A stretch of DNA of 20,723 nucleotides from Oscillospiraceae bacterium (GTDB lineage: Bacteria > Bacillota > Clostridia > Oscillospirales > Ruminococcaceae), in contig CAAGJO010000021.1 of the NCBI GenBank assembly GCA_900770285.1, positions 1-20,723 on the forward strand. Reading direction: 5' to 3'. Of this stretch, positions 7,904-15,418 are shown in pieces. The translations under genes were made by a program, and so were the position numbers. The first letter of the stretch is position 1, and each line of letters starts with the position of its first letter. The notes below the pieces were generated by a model. The model was not told the DNA's origin, ran no database searches, and saw nothing but the letters and a program-made list of their open reading frames with translations.

Positions 7904-8866
7904 ATGTCAAAGACAATTGGTGTGTTAACAAGCGGAGGAGACGCTCCGGGAATGAATGCCGCAGTTCGTGCGGTAACAAGAGCAGCATTGAAAAAAGGCT
8001 TTAAAGTTCTCGGTATCGAGAGAGGGTATAATGGCTTAATCAATGGTGAAGTAAGAGAAATGGGCGCAAGAAGCGTTTCTGGTATTATACAGCGCGGCGG
8101 TACATGCCTTTATACTGCCAGATGTCCTGAGTTCCGTGAGGCAGCAGGTGTTCAGAAAGCTAAAGAAAACTGCACTAAAATGGGACTTGACGGAATTGTT
8201 GTAATCGGCGGTGACGGTTCATTCAGAGGAGCTGCAGATTTGTCAAGAGCAGGAATCCCATGTATCGGTTTGCCGGGAACAATCGATAACGATATTGCAT
8301 GTACAGAATATACAATCGGTTATGATACAGCTATGAACACAGCTATGGAAATGATTGATAAAATCCGTGATACAGCTCAGTCACATGACAGATGTTCAGT
8401 AGTTGAGGTTATGGGAAGAAATGCCGGTTATATTGCACTTAATGTTGCAATTGCAGTTGGTGCAGAAGCTTGCATTACTCTTGAAAAAGGCTTTGACCTT
8501 GAGGAAATTGCAAAAAGCATGATGGAAACATCAAAGAGTGGTAAACATCACTTTATCATCGTTGTAGCTGAAGGCGTGGGTAAGACAGATTATATCTGCG
8601 AAAAGATTCACGAGCTTACAGGTGTTGAAACAAGAGCAACAATTCTGGGACACGTTCAGCGCGGCGGTAATCCGACAGTTCGTGACAGAGTAATGGCTAC
8701 AGCAATGGGTTATCATGCTGTTGAACTTCTCGAAAAGGGTATCGGCAACAGAGTTGTCGGCTGTAAGGATAACAAGATATATGATGTTGATATTCAGGAA
8801 GCTCTGGCTATGAAGAAGCCTTTTGAAGATGATCTTTATCAGATCTTGAATGATACAGCATTTTAA
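7904..8866 (+). CDS. pfkA: ATP-dependent 6-phosphofructokinase
   Basis: A 320-residue enzyme that phosphorylates fructose 6-phosphate to fructose 1,6-bisphosphate, the committed step of glycolysis in the cytoplasm. The nucleotide site opens with GVLTSGGDAPGMNAAVR near the N-terminus. GGDGSFRGA carries Gly, not Asp, after GGD, the signature of ATP-using rather than pyrophosphate-using enzymes. PGTIDNDI holds the catalytic Asp, and MGRNAGYIAL and HVQRGG are the sugar-phosphate and effector-site motifs. Length matches the bacterial ATP-PFK norm of about 320. GGAGG at 7890-7894 sets ATG 7904. It has its own promoter and appears to be a single-gene unit, with a hairpin 22 bp after the stop. No pyruvate kinase gene follows, unlike the arrangement in many Firmicutes. 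Confidence 0.97.
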   Translation: MSKTIGVLTSGGDAPGMNAAVRAVTRAALKKGFKVLGIERGYNGLINGEVREMGARSVSGIIQRGGTCLYTARCPEFREAAGVQKAKENCTKMGLDGIVVIGGDGSFRGAADLSRAGIPCIGLPGTIDNDIACTEYTIGYDTAMNTAMEMIDKIRDTAQSHDRCSVVEVMGRNAGYIALNVAIAVGAEACITLEKGFDLEEIAKSMMETSKSGKHHFIIVVAEGVGKTDYICEKIHELTGVETRATILGHVQRGGNPTVRDRVMATAMGYHAVELLEKGIGNRVVGCKDNKIYDVDIQEALAMKKPFEDDLYQILNDTAF

Positions 8867-8888
8867 TAGATTTAAAATTGAATATACA

Positions 8889-8909
8889 GTCGCTGCACAA
8901 TGCAGTGAC
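8889..8909 (+). other. Stem-loop at the 3' end of pfkA
   Basis: GTCGCTGCA (8889-8897) pairs with TGCAGTGAC (8901-8909) through a 3 nt loop, a 9 bp stem with one G-U pair. No U-tract follows, so it may be a 3'-end stabiliser or a poor terminator. It lies 6 nt upstream of the riboswitch P1 helix. Confidence 0.5.
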
Positions 8910-8915
8910 TTGCAT

Positions 8916-9027
8916 ATTACAGAGTAAGAATCTGTGCGTTAAGTGCCTGGTGGACGGGGAGTTGTCATCGGGACGAAAAAGCTTTATGCATTGCGATACA
9001 GGTTCTGCATCCCGCTGAATGTGTAAT
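8916..9027 (+). promoter_or_regulatory. Tetrahydrofolate (THF) riboswitch upstream of folT
   Basis: The conserved THF aptamer strings are present: GAGTAAGA near 8922, GTGCGTTAAGTGCC at 8934-8947, GGACGGGGAGTTG at 8952-8964 and GGGACGAAAA at 8970-8979. Closing helices can be drawn: P1 ATTACA (8916-8921) with TGTAAT (9022-9027), P2 GAATCTGT (8928-8935) with ACAGGTTC (8998-9005), and P3 CCTGGTG (8946-8952) with CATCGGG (8966-8972). GGGA in the P3 loop can form the known long-range contact with TCCC at 9009-9012. THF riboswitches commonly precede folT. No terminator follows, so translational control is more likely, though I cannot show which bases hide the ribosome binding site at 9081-9087. Confidence 0.92.
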
Positions 9028-9094
9028 TTGAAGCTTTTCATTGCTCCGGTTATGCACAAAGCATCAGCTCGCATAATAAAAAGGAGGTATATTT

Positions 9095-9712
9095 ATGAAG
9101 AGCTTTTTTTCTTTGTTTTCAGATTCTGCTAAAGAACTGAAAAAAGTTTCAGCCCTGACAGTTTCGGGGTTGTTTATTGCAGTGTCAATAATTCTGAGGA
9201 ATCTGACACTCAATATTTCCGCAGATTTGCGAATCAATTTTGCATTTCTCGGAATTATGATTATAGGTATGCTTTATGGTCCGATAGTCAGCATCATCGG
9301 TGCTGTGGGTATTGATGTCATTGGCTATTTTCTGGACGGTTTTAAAGCGAGGGACTATAATTTTGGGTTGCTTGCAGTTAAAATTATTGCAGGTTTGATT
9401 TACGGCATAATGCTATACAAGAAGGCAACAGGAAAATCCTTTGCAGTAAGGGTCGTGGTGTCACGGGTAATTGTAGTGGTGCTGTGTCAGGTAGTGCTTA
9501 ATTCTATAGTGCTGTATTATTGTTATCAGAATAAGAACTTTCCGTTCCTGACCGGTTCTGAATGGACAGCATTCGGAGTATGGATGACCCCAAGGCTTAT
9601 AAAAAATGCTGTTATGCTGCCGATTGAAGCTGTGCTGTCTGTGGTAATTCTCCCCATTGCAAAAAAAGCATATGATAAGGTATTTGGTAAAAAACAGCTT
9701 GCAAGCGCATAA
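9095..9712 (+). CDS. folT: Folate ECF transporter substrate-binding membrane subunit FolT
   Basis: A 205-residue S-component of an energy-coupling factor transporter, binding folate in the membrane and handing it over with the EcfA/A'/T module. The chain has several hydrophobic segments (about 20-35, 48-72, 85-103, 120-142, 170-190). The RNLTLNISADLRINFAFL stretch (35-52) matches the N-terminal pattern of FolT-type S-components. Length is usual for the family. AAGGAGG at 9081-9087 sets ATG 9095. Folate specificity is supported independently by the THF riboswitch just upstream. No EcfA or EcfT gene lies nearby, as expected for a group II system that shares its energising module. A clear terminator follows. 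Confidence 0.92.
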   Translation: MKSFFSLFSDSAKELKKVSALTVSGLFIAVSIILRNLTLNISADLRINFAFLGIMIIGMLYGPIVSIIGAVGIDVIGYFLDGFKARDYNFGLLAVKIIAGLIYGIMLYKKATGKSFAVRVVVSRVIVVVLCQVVLNSIVLYYCYQNKNFPFLTGSEWTAFGVWMTPRLIKNAVMLPIEAVLSVVILPIAKKAYDKVFGKKQLASA

Positions 9713-9722
9713 ATAATATATT

Positions 9723-9751
9723 GCCTCTGTAAAAGAAAAGCAGAGGCTTTT
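9723..9751 (+). terminator. Intrinsic terminator of folT
   Basis: GCCTCTG (9723-9729) and CAGAGGC (9741-9747) form a perfect 7 bp stem with an 11 nt A-rich loop, followed by TTTTG. It begins 11 bp after the folT stop. Confidence 0.8.
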
Positions 9752-9764
9752 GTATGCTCAAATG

Positions 9765-9792
9765 TTGACAAATATTATAGATATGGTATAAT
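9765..9792 (+). promoter_or_regulatory. Promoter of the marR-hydrogenase unit, with a possible operator
   Basis: TTGACA at 9765-9770 and TATAAT at 9787-9792 with a 16 bp spacer. ATTATA (9774-9779) and TATAAT (9787-9792) form an inverted repeat with a 7 bp centre that covers the spacer and -10. That is the sort of site a MarR dimer could use to repress its own gene. In AT-rich DNA such a match can arise by chance. Confidence 0.75.
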
Positions 9793-9841
9793 TGTAATGA
9801 AGGTTTTTATAAAAATAGGGCGGAAAATGAAGGTTGGGTAA

Positions 9842-10276
9842 ATGAATTTAAGAAATGAATGTGTAAATTTGCTTTATGAAATATATCCATACAGCAGAAA
9901 AGTTATTGTAGATGTATTTGAAAAATTCAAGATAGATTTTACAAAAACTCAGCAGTTAATTATTATGGTGCTGGCTGAGAATGAAACTTTGTCAATGTCA
10001 CAGCTGGCTGAAAAAATAAGTACATCAAATGAACAGGCAACCCGTGCAGTGGCACAGCTTGTCCGGAATGGTTATGTTGTTCGCAGGCAGAATAAAAATA
10101 ACCGCAGGATAGTAAATATTTCTTTAACAGAATTGGCTTTGCAGCAGGTTGAACTGCTGAAACAGGAAGTTATTGATACTTTGTTTGAAAAGCTTGATTT
10201 GGTTTCAGAAGAGGAAATGCAGGATTTCTATAATGCTTTGAAATGTATATCAAATGTGTTTAGACATATTAATTAA
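9842..10276 (+). CDS. MarR-family winged-helix transcriptional regulator
   Basis: A 144-residue dimeric DNA-binding regulator. The winged helix is at about 45-105: LSMSQLAEKISTSNEQATRA is the helix-turn-helix, and GYVVRRQNKNNRRIVNISLT is the wing, with the R-x-x-x-x-x-x-R-R pattern typical of MarR. Flanking helices (10-35 and 108-142) should form the dimer interface. ATG 9842 is preceded by GAAGG at 9829-9833. There is no cysteine in the DNA-binding core; the only cysteines are near the two ends (Cys7 and Cys135), so a thiol switch is not obvious. The hydrogenase gene follows after 61 bp with no clear terminator or promoter between, so the two are probably cotranscribed and the regulator may control hydrogen metabolism (inference). 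The ligand is unknown. Confidence 0.88.
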   Translation: MNLRNECVNLLYEIYPYSRKVIVDVFEKFKIDFTKTQQLIIMVLAENETLSMSQLAEKISTSNEQATRAVAQLVRNGYVVRRQNKNNRRIVNISLTELALQQVELLKQEVIDTLFEKLDLVSEEEMQDFYNALKCISNVFRHIN

Positions 10277-10337
10277 TGATGCTGTTTTTTATAGTGAGAG
10301 AAGATGGGAAATTTAATTTCAGAAAGGGTTTATACAT

Positions 10338-11849
10338 ATGAGAGGAATTTATAATTCGGTAACAGATATAAGACGAAAGGTCTTTACAGAGGTGGCAAGG
10401 CTCGCTTATGAAGGCGGAGATTATTCAGCTAAGATATGTGAGCTTCCATATAAGATAGTTCCGGGAAAGGTTGCGGTATACCGTGAATCAATTTTCCTTG
10501 AGAGAGCTATTGTTGAGGAAAGACTTCGCTTGGCTATTGGACTTCCCCTTCGCCCGATTGATGAGCATGAAGCTGTGTCTGCGGGAATCGAGGAAACGGC
10601 AATTGCGGAAAAGTATTACGATCCGCCGCTGGTTAATATTATAAAGTTTGCCTGCAATGGATGTCCTGAAACTCACTATCATGTTACGGACTGTTGTCAG
10701 GGTTGTCTTGCTCACCCATGTAAAGAGGTTTGTCCTCGCGGTGCTATTGAAATTAAGCACGGCAAGTCAGTTATAGATCAGTCAAAATGTATTCAGTGCG
10801 GCAGATGCCAGAGCGTATGTCCTTATAAAGCTATAAATAAAATGGAACGCCCATGTGCCAGCGCCTGCGGTATGGACGCTATTGAAACTGATGAAAACGG
10901 CAAGGCTCAGATAAATTATGATAAGTGCGTTTCATGCGGTATGTGTCTTGTAAACTGTCCTTTTGGAGCAATTGTTGACAAAGGTCAGATTTTCCAGCTC
11001 ATTCATGCAATGAAAAAAGGAAAAAAGGTTATTGCCATTGTTGCTCCTGCCTTTCTTGGTCAGTTTGGCCCTAAGGCAACTCCTGAAAAGCTTACAGCAG
11101 CTATGAAAAAGCTTGGATTTGAAAGCGTTGTAGAGGTTGCTATAGGAGCAGATTTGTGTGCTATTGAAGAGGCTAAGGACTTTATGCGTGAAGTTCCTGA
11201 ACATCAGCCGTTTATGGCAACATCATGTTGTCCTTCCTGGTCGGTAATGGCTAAAAAGCTTTTTCCGGAGCTTGCAGATAATATATCTATGGCTATGACG
11301 CCAATGGTTCTTACTGCAAGAATGGTCAAGAAAGATAATCCTGATGCGTGCATTGCATTTATCGGACCATGCGCTGCTAAAAAGCTTGAAGCGAGCAGAC
11401 GTTCCATACGGAGTGATGTTGACTTTGTGCTTACTTTTGAAGAGCTTATGGGAATGTTTGAGGCTAAGAATGTTAAGTTTGAGGATATTTCTGATGATGA
11501 GAAGGTTGAACTTAACGAAGGTTCGGGAGATGGCCGAGGATTTGCTGTTTCAGGCGGTGTAGCAAAAGCTGTGGCAGATGTTATTAAAAAGCTTGACCCT
11601 GACCGTGAGGTAAAGGTTGCGTCCGCAAATGGTTTGCGTGACTGCAAAAAGCTGCTGCAAATGGCTAAGGCAGGCAAGTATGACGGATATCTTCTTGAAG
11701 GTATGGGCTGTCCGGGCGGATGTGTTGCCGGTGCAGGAACAATTCAGGGTGTAAATAAGTCTACAGCACTTATTAATAAGTATGTCAAGGACGCTGATAA
11801 GCAGTGCGCTCTTGAAACAAAACATCAGATTGATTTGCCATTGAAATAA
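10338..11849 (+). CDS. Monomeric [FeFe] hydrogenase, group B-like
   Basis: A 503-residue cytoplasmic enzyme predicted to interconvert protons and H2, typically with ferredoxin. Order: an N-terminal region of about 100 residues of unknown role; a Cys-rich segment (Cys106 to Cys132); ferredoxin-type clusters CIQCGRCQSVC (151-161) and CVSCGMCLVNC (197-207) with CASAC (173-177) between; then the H-cluster domain. The H-cluster motifs are TSCCPSW (Cys297 and Cys298), GPCAAKKLE (Cys345) and EGMGCPGGC (Cys458 and Cys462), so all four cluster ligands and the proton-relay Cys297 are present. GPC in place of the MPC of Clostridium CpI, and PSW in place of PGW, point to the group B lineage. AGAAAGGG at 10321-10328 sets ATG 10338. 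Maturases HydEFG are not in the window. A sensory rather than catalytic role is possible. Confidence 0.92.
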   Translation: MRGIYNSVTDIRRKVFTEVARLAYEGGDYSAKICELPYKIVPGKVAVYRESIFLERAIVEERLRLAIGLPLRPIDEHEAVSAGIEETAIAEKYYDPPLVNIIKFACNGCPETHYHVTDCCQGCLAHPCKEVCPRGAIEIKHGKSVIDQSKCIQCGRCQSVCPYKAINKMERPCASACGMDAIETDENGKAQINYDKCVSCGMCLVNCPFGAIVDKGQIFQLIHAMKKGKKVIAIVAPAFLGQFGPKATPEKLTAAMKKLGFESVVEVAIGADLCAIEEAKDFMREVPEHQPFMATSCCPSWSVMAKKLFPELADNISMAMTPMVLTARMVKKDNPDACIAFIGPCAAKKLEASRRSIRSDVDFVLTFEELMGMFEAKNVKFEDISDDEKVELNEGSGDGRGFAVSGGVAKAVADVIKKLDPDREVKVASANGLRDCKKLLQMAKAGKYDGYLLEGMGCPGGCVAGAGTIQGVNKSTALINKYVKDADKQCALETKHQIDLPLK

Positions 11850-11862
11850 TAATATAAATAAT

Positions 11863-11891
11863 AAAGGCTGTCCGTAAAAGACAGCCTTTTT
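11863..11891 (+). terminator. Strong intrinsic terminator after the hydrogenase gene
   Basis: AAAGGCTGTC (11863-11872) and GACAGCCTTT (11880-11889) form a perfect 10 bp stem with a 7 nt loop and a T-run to 11891. It begins 14 bp after the stop. Its reverse complement also ends in a short T-run, so it may serve the convergent minus-strand gene too. The gap to 12015 also holds an imperfect palindrome at 11940-11961 (GTACCGGC...GCCGTAC) without a T-tract. Confidence 0.92.
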
Positions 11892-12015
11892 AATTTTGTC
11901 GATAAACTAAAAAAGTTATATTAAAATTCATGTTGATTTAGTACCGGCTTTGCTGCCGTACAGAATTAATTGTCTGAAAAATATCATTACAGATTATGTT
12001 TTATCAAATCATCTG

Positions 12016-12741
12016 CTATGAGTTTTTTAAATGTAAAACCTCTGCCAGAGTTATTAAGATTATCTTTATGTCAACAGAAACTGAACGCTCGTTTATGTAT
12101 TTTTTGTCCAGTTCAAGCTGCTCCTCTTCAGTCAGACTGTTCTTGCCGCCGATTTGCCAATAGCATGAAAGTCCAGGCTTAACCAGCAGTCTGAAGTCAG
12201 GCAGCAGCTGTTGTTCAGAGGGAATAAACGGTCTTGGACCGATAACTGACATATCATTTTTGAGTATGTTGATAAGCTGCGGCAGCTCGTCAATGGAAGT
12301 TTTTCTGATAAATCGTCCGACCCTTGTAACTCTGGGGTCTTTGGCAATCTTGAATAATGGTCCATTGCTTTCGTTACAGTCTAAATAATCTTTTTTATGT
12401 TCTTCTGCATCAGTCCGCATACTTCTGAATTTATAGATTTTAAATGTTTTACCGTTTTTGCCGACACGTTCTTGTGAAAAAAAGGGATTTCCGGGATCGT
12501 CAATGACAATAGCAATAATTGTGATAAGAAAAACAGGAGATAATATAATTAATGCCAAAGCAGAGGCAACAATGTCAAAAACACGTTTGACAGCTTCGTA
12601 AATCGGCTTTTTTTGCAGGCTAATATCATATTCATCGTTTAAATAATCATAATTTTCTGCTTTTTCATCGTCAGAACAGAGTATTTTATCGTTTTCAGTG
12701 AGTTCGGCAACATCGATGGTATAATTAGTTGAATTTTCCAT
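12016..12741 (-). CDS. Polyprenyl-phosphate sugar phosphotransferase (WcaJ/PglC type)
   Basis: A 241-residue bacterial sugar transferase that moves a phospho-sugar from a nucleotide sugar to undecaprenyl phosphate, the first step in building a surface glycan. Residues 1-45 are acidic and probably disordered. A membrane-embedded helix at about 53-80 contains LSP (67-69), the break that makes PglC-type enzymes re-entrant. The catalytic core has QERVGKNGKTFKIYKFRSM (90-108), the Asp151-Glu152 dyad in SIDELPQLIN, and SVIGPRPFIP (165-174). The four-helix N-terminal module of WcaJ is absent, so it is the short form. AGAGG lies about 8 nt upstream of its ATG. It shares its strand with the PIG-L and YfhO genes but has its own promoter. 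The sugar cannot be told from sequence. Confidence 0.93.
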   Translation of the reverse strand: MENSTNYTIDVAELTENDKILCSDDEKAENYDYLNDEYDISLQKKPIYEAVKRVFDIVASALALIILSPVFLITIIAIVIDDPGNPFFSQERVGKNGKTFKIYKFRSMRTDAEEHKKDYLDCNESNGPLFKIAKDPRVTRVGRFIRKTSIDELPQLINILKNDMSVIGPRPFIPSEQQLLPDFRLLVKPGLSCYWQIGGKNSLTEEEQLELDKKYINERSVSVDIKIILITLAEVLHLKNS

Positions 12742-12802
12742 ATTGACCTCTCGAATTTAAATGTTGTCATAAACACAAGTTATAACTCTAAAAACCAATT
12801 TT

Positions 12803-12831
12803 ATTATATATTCTTATTAAACATTTGTCAA
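12803..12831 (-). promoter_or_regulatory. Sigma-A type promoter of the sugar transferase gene
   Basis: On the minus strand, TTGACA (12831-12826) and TATAAT (12808-12803) are separated by 17 bp, an exact consensus. The start codon is 61 bp further on at 12741. Strong expression is implied unless it is repressed. Confidence 0.85.
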
Positions 12832-12895
12832 GCTTTTTGCAGCATATTAAATATTTTTTGTACATCTAATAAAAGTCAATATGTTTTTTTGTGTA

Positions 12896-15418
12896 TTATT
12901 TATGTTTTCTTTTTTTGTATTGCTGTAAAGCGGCTGTGCCTAAAAGCATAATAATTCCCAGCACTGATATAAATATCCCTGCATTGAGCATCGGCGCTTT
13001 GAAAACAATTCTGATGCTGTGTTCTCCTTTTTTAACCGGAAATCCTATGAAAGCTGTGTCGGACTTGTATATCTCTACCTTGTTTCCGTCAACATATGCT
13101 GTAAACCCATTGTCATAGGGTACAGAAATATTCAGCCATTCATCATCGGAGCAGTTTATTGTGCCTTCAATTACATCTCCCTTTGTTTTTTCTTTGGAGA
13201 GCATGAGTGTATCTATGTTTTTATTTACCTGAGGTATTTCCATTATGCAGCCATCAATGTCTTTAATGGTGTAAACACCTTTAGAAAAATGCAGTGAGAG
13301 GCTGTTGATTTCTTCATTGCCGTTGGTTGTGATTACATATTCAAAGCTTTTGTTGTTGTTATAATACTTCCAATCAGGAGATGTAAGCGTGTTGGTAATT
13401 TGATTTACAGTAATGCTGGCATCATTATGTTTTTGCTTTGCAGAATTATCCACCTGCATTCTTAAAAGAAGAATCTGATTTTTTTTCAGCGGCTTTGAAA
13501 GGACAATTTCTGTGTCAAAATCTTGTTTTGTATTGATATTGTATTCATTGTCAGCTTTGTCAATTCCCTCAGTACATTTGATTTCCGGCAATTGGATTTT
13601 CTCAAGCTTTGATTTGTAATTGGTTTCAACATTTTCAGGTACCACAACATGTGTTGCCAGAGCCTCCACCGACTGGGGATAGTCCAAAGCAGAATAATCT
13701 TTTTCGCTTATCAGATTTTTTGTGCCATAGCCTATGGGATAAACGTTGTCATTCTGATATAGAGACATCTTGCCTGAAGTTTTAATCTTTTTGTATCCTG
13801 TAGGGACATTATCGTCCTCAGAAATTATGTATTTCTCACCCATAAGCTGTTTGAACAGAATGTTCTGTGAAGCAGTTGTAAGTGCAGAGTTGCGGAATTC
13901 ATTTTCATTTCTGATTTCATTGAAATAGAAATTATTGTAGTTTTTGTTGTGGAGGGAAGAGTATAGAGAAGAGCTGCGGTAATTGGTATTGAAAATAAAA
14001 TTCGTTGTATATTTACGTTCAAAAAAACATGAGGTTCTTGATAAGTTTTGGTCATCATCGGCGGCGGCATTCACCAATTTTTGTATGTCGCTGCCGTTTT
14101 CTTCGTTAATGAATTCATTGGTCATAGGTTTGTCCATATAATTAATGGTAATGGTTATGCCAATTAATAGTCCGAACACGGATATGACCGCAAGAAATTT
14201 CTTTCTGAAAATGCAGAAAAGAATTAATGCCGCCAAAACCACAGCAAAGTCAGCTATAGAACTTTTGTAATCCGATCCTGAATATATGTTTGTTATAAGG
14301 CTTGATATAAATGCAAGAGAAGATATAATAATTACAGCTGATTTTTTGAAACTTCCGGCTATGAGGTCGTCAAAAGCCTCTCCCGTTATTACCAAAGCTA
14401 TGGGCATAAATGGTATAAGCACCTTTGGCTCAATATACATTCCTGCATTCAGAATATATATTATAACGGGGAAAAGAACAGGCAGACTCATTGCAATGGA
14501 TAAAAAGCGCCTTGCCTTGTCTTTGGATAATATTCCTATAATGCAGGCAACAATAACAAAGCATGAAAGTCCCATGCTGTATGACTGTCCGGAAATAAAT
14601 GATGAGTTAACGCCGGGCATAAGCTTTGATAGATTTATGGACGATGTGTTTGTGTTGTCACGTCCGTTAAGCATTACAGCCAGAGTCGGCAGCAGCAGTA
14701 CAGCAGACATCATTACGCTGATTATAATTCTGAGGGCAAAGCCTGCACCATTTTTAGCAAAATCCTTCAGCTCAAATTTTTCAACGCTTTTCAGGTAGCA
14801 GTAAATTCCGTAAACGGTTATAGCTATAAGTGAAGGAATTGCAAAATAATAGTTGCATAAAATCATCAAAAAGCAGAAAACAGAAAGTTTTATGTTTCTG
14901 CCTTTGCTGAAATAGTCCTCAACTGACATTAATGCAAGGAGGAGAAAAGGCATATTGTTTACAAACATAATGTGTCTGTGGCTGTGAAAAACAAGACATG
15001 ATGAGAAAAGGAACATAAAATCAAGCAAAAAAGCTGTGTTTGCTTTAAACTTTCTCCCTGCAAAAATATAGAAAAGTATAATGTCAACGCCAATGCCCAG
15101 TATGCTTACAGCCTGAATGTATGTTGACATTTTAACAAAGGGCAGAAGATAGGAAAATAGAATTATAGGTGAAAACAGACCATAGTATGAAAAATAGTAT
15201 ATGTTTTCTCCGGCTCCTGAATTGGGTGCAAAACTGGGAAAAAGCTGTCCCGTTTGATAGAACAGCTTTCTGAAATAATCAGGTATGGCGTAGTGCTGGC
15301 TTCCCCAGTCAAGATGAGAGCCGTAGGCGTAAGTAAAGCGGGTCAATAACAGGACAGAAACAGCATAAATTCCAAGCAGAACAGCAATTCTTCCAATATC
15401 ACATTTTTTAAGCTTCAT
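12896..15418 (-). CDS. YfhO-family multi-pass membrane protein
   Basis: An 840-residue protein of the YfhO family, members of which in Bacillus and Listeria are implicated in glycosylating wall or lipoteichoic acid polymers with a polyprenyl-linked sugar. The N-terminal half carries about a dozen hydrophobic helices. Early motifs HLDWGSQHYAIPDYFRKLFY and FSYYGLFSPI fit the GT-C-like architecture, with an Asp in the first outside loop. A soluble domain follows (about 450-800). The C-terminal section NISVPYDNGFTAYVDGNKVE, then KGEHSIRIVFKAP and a last helix, is the YfhO signature. I place the start at 15418 because TGGAGG lies 6 nt before that ATG; longer in-frame versions lack a ribosome site. 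It overlaps the upstream deacetylase gene by 11 bp, so the two are likely translationally coupled. Confidence 0.88.
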   Translation of the reverse strand: MKLKKCDIGRIAVLLGIYAVSVLLLTRFTYAYGSHLDWGSQHYAIPDYFRKLFYQTGQLFPSFAPNSGAGENIYYFSYYGLFSPIILFSYLLPFVKMSTYIQAVSILGIGVDIILFYIFAGRKFKANTAFLLDFMFLFSSCLVFHSHRHIMFVNNMPFLLLALMSVEDYFSKGRNIKLSVFCFLMILCNYYFAIPSLIAITVYGIYCYLKSVEKFELKDFAKNGAGFALRIIISVMMSAVLLLPTLAVMLNGRDNTNTSSINLSKLMPGVNSSFISGQSYSMGLSCFVIVACIIGILSKDKARRFLSIAMSLPVLFPVIIYILNAGMYIEPKVLIPFMPIALVITGEAFDDLIAGSFKKSAVIIISSLAFISSLITNIYSGSDYKSSIADFAVVLAALILFCIFRKKFLAVISVFGLLIGITITINYMDKPMTNEFINEENGSDIQKLVNAAADDDQNLSRTSCFFERKYTTNFIFNTNYRSSSLYSSLHNKNYNNFYFNEIRNENEFRNSALTTASQNILFKQLMGEKYIISEDDNVPTGYKKIKTSGKMSLYQNDNVYPIGYGTKNLISEKDYSALDYPQSVEALATHVVVPENVETNYKSKLEKIQLPEIKCTEGIDKADNEYNINTKQDFDTEIVLSKPLKKNQILLLRMQVDNSAKQKHNDASITVNQITNTLTSPDWKYYNNNKSFEYVITTNGNEEINSLSLHFSKGVYTIKDIDGCIMEIPQVNKNIDTLMLSKEKTKGDVIEGTINCSDDEWLNISVPYDNGFTAYVDGNKVEIYKSDTAFIGFPVKKGEHSIRIVFKAPMLNAGIFISVLGIIMLLGTAALQQYKKRKHK

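Noticed and set aside
11204..11677. Long minus-strand open frame inside the hydrogenase gene
   Set aside because: Shadow of a well-conserved plus-strand gene; no ribosome site or recognisable motif.
11940..11961. Imperfect palindrome as terminator of the sugar transferase
   Set aside because: It has a bulge and no T-tract on the minus strand; the stem at 11863-11891 is a better candidate.
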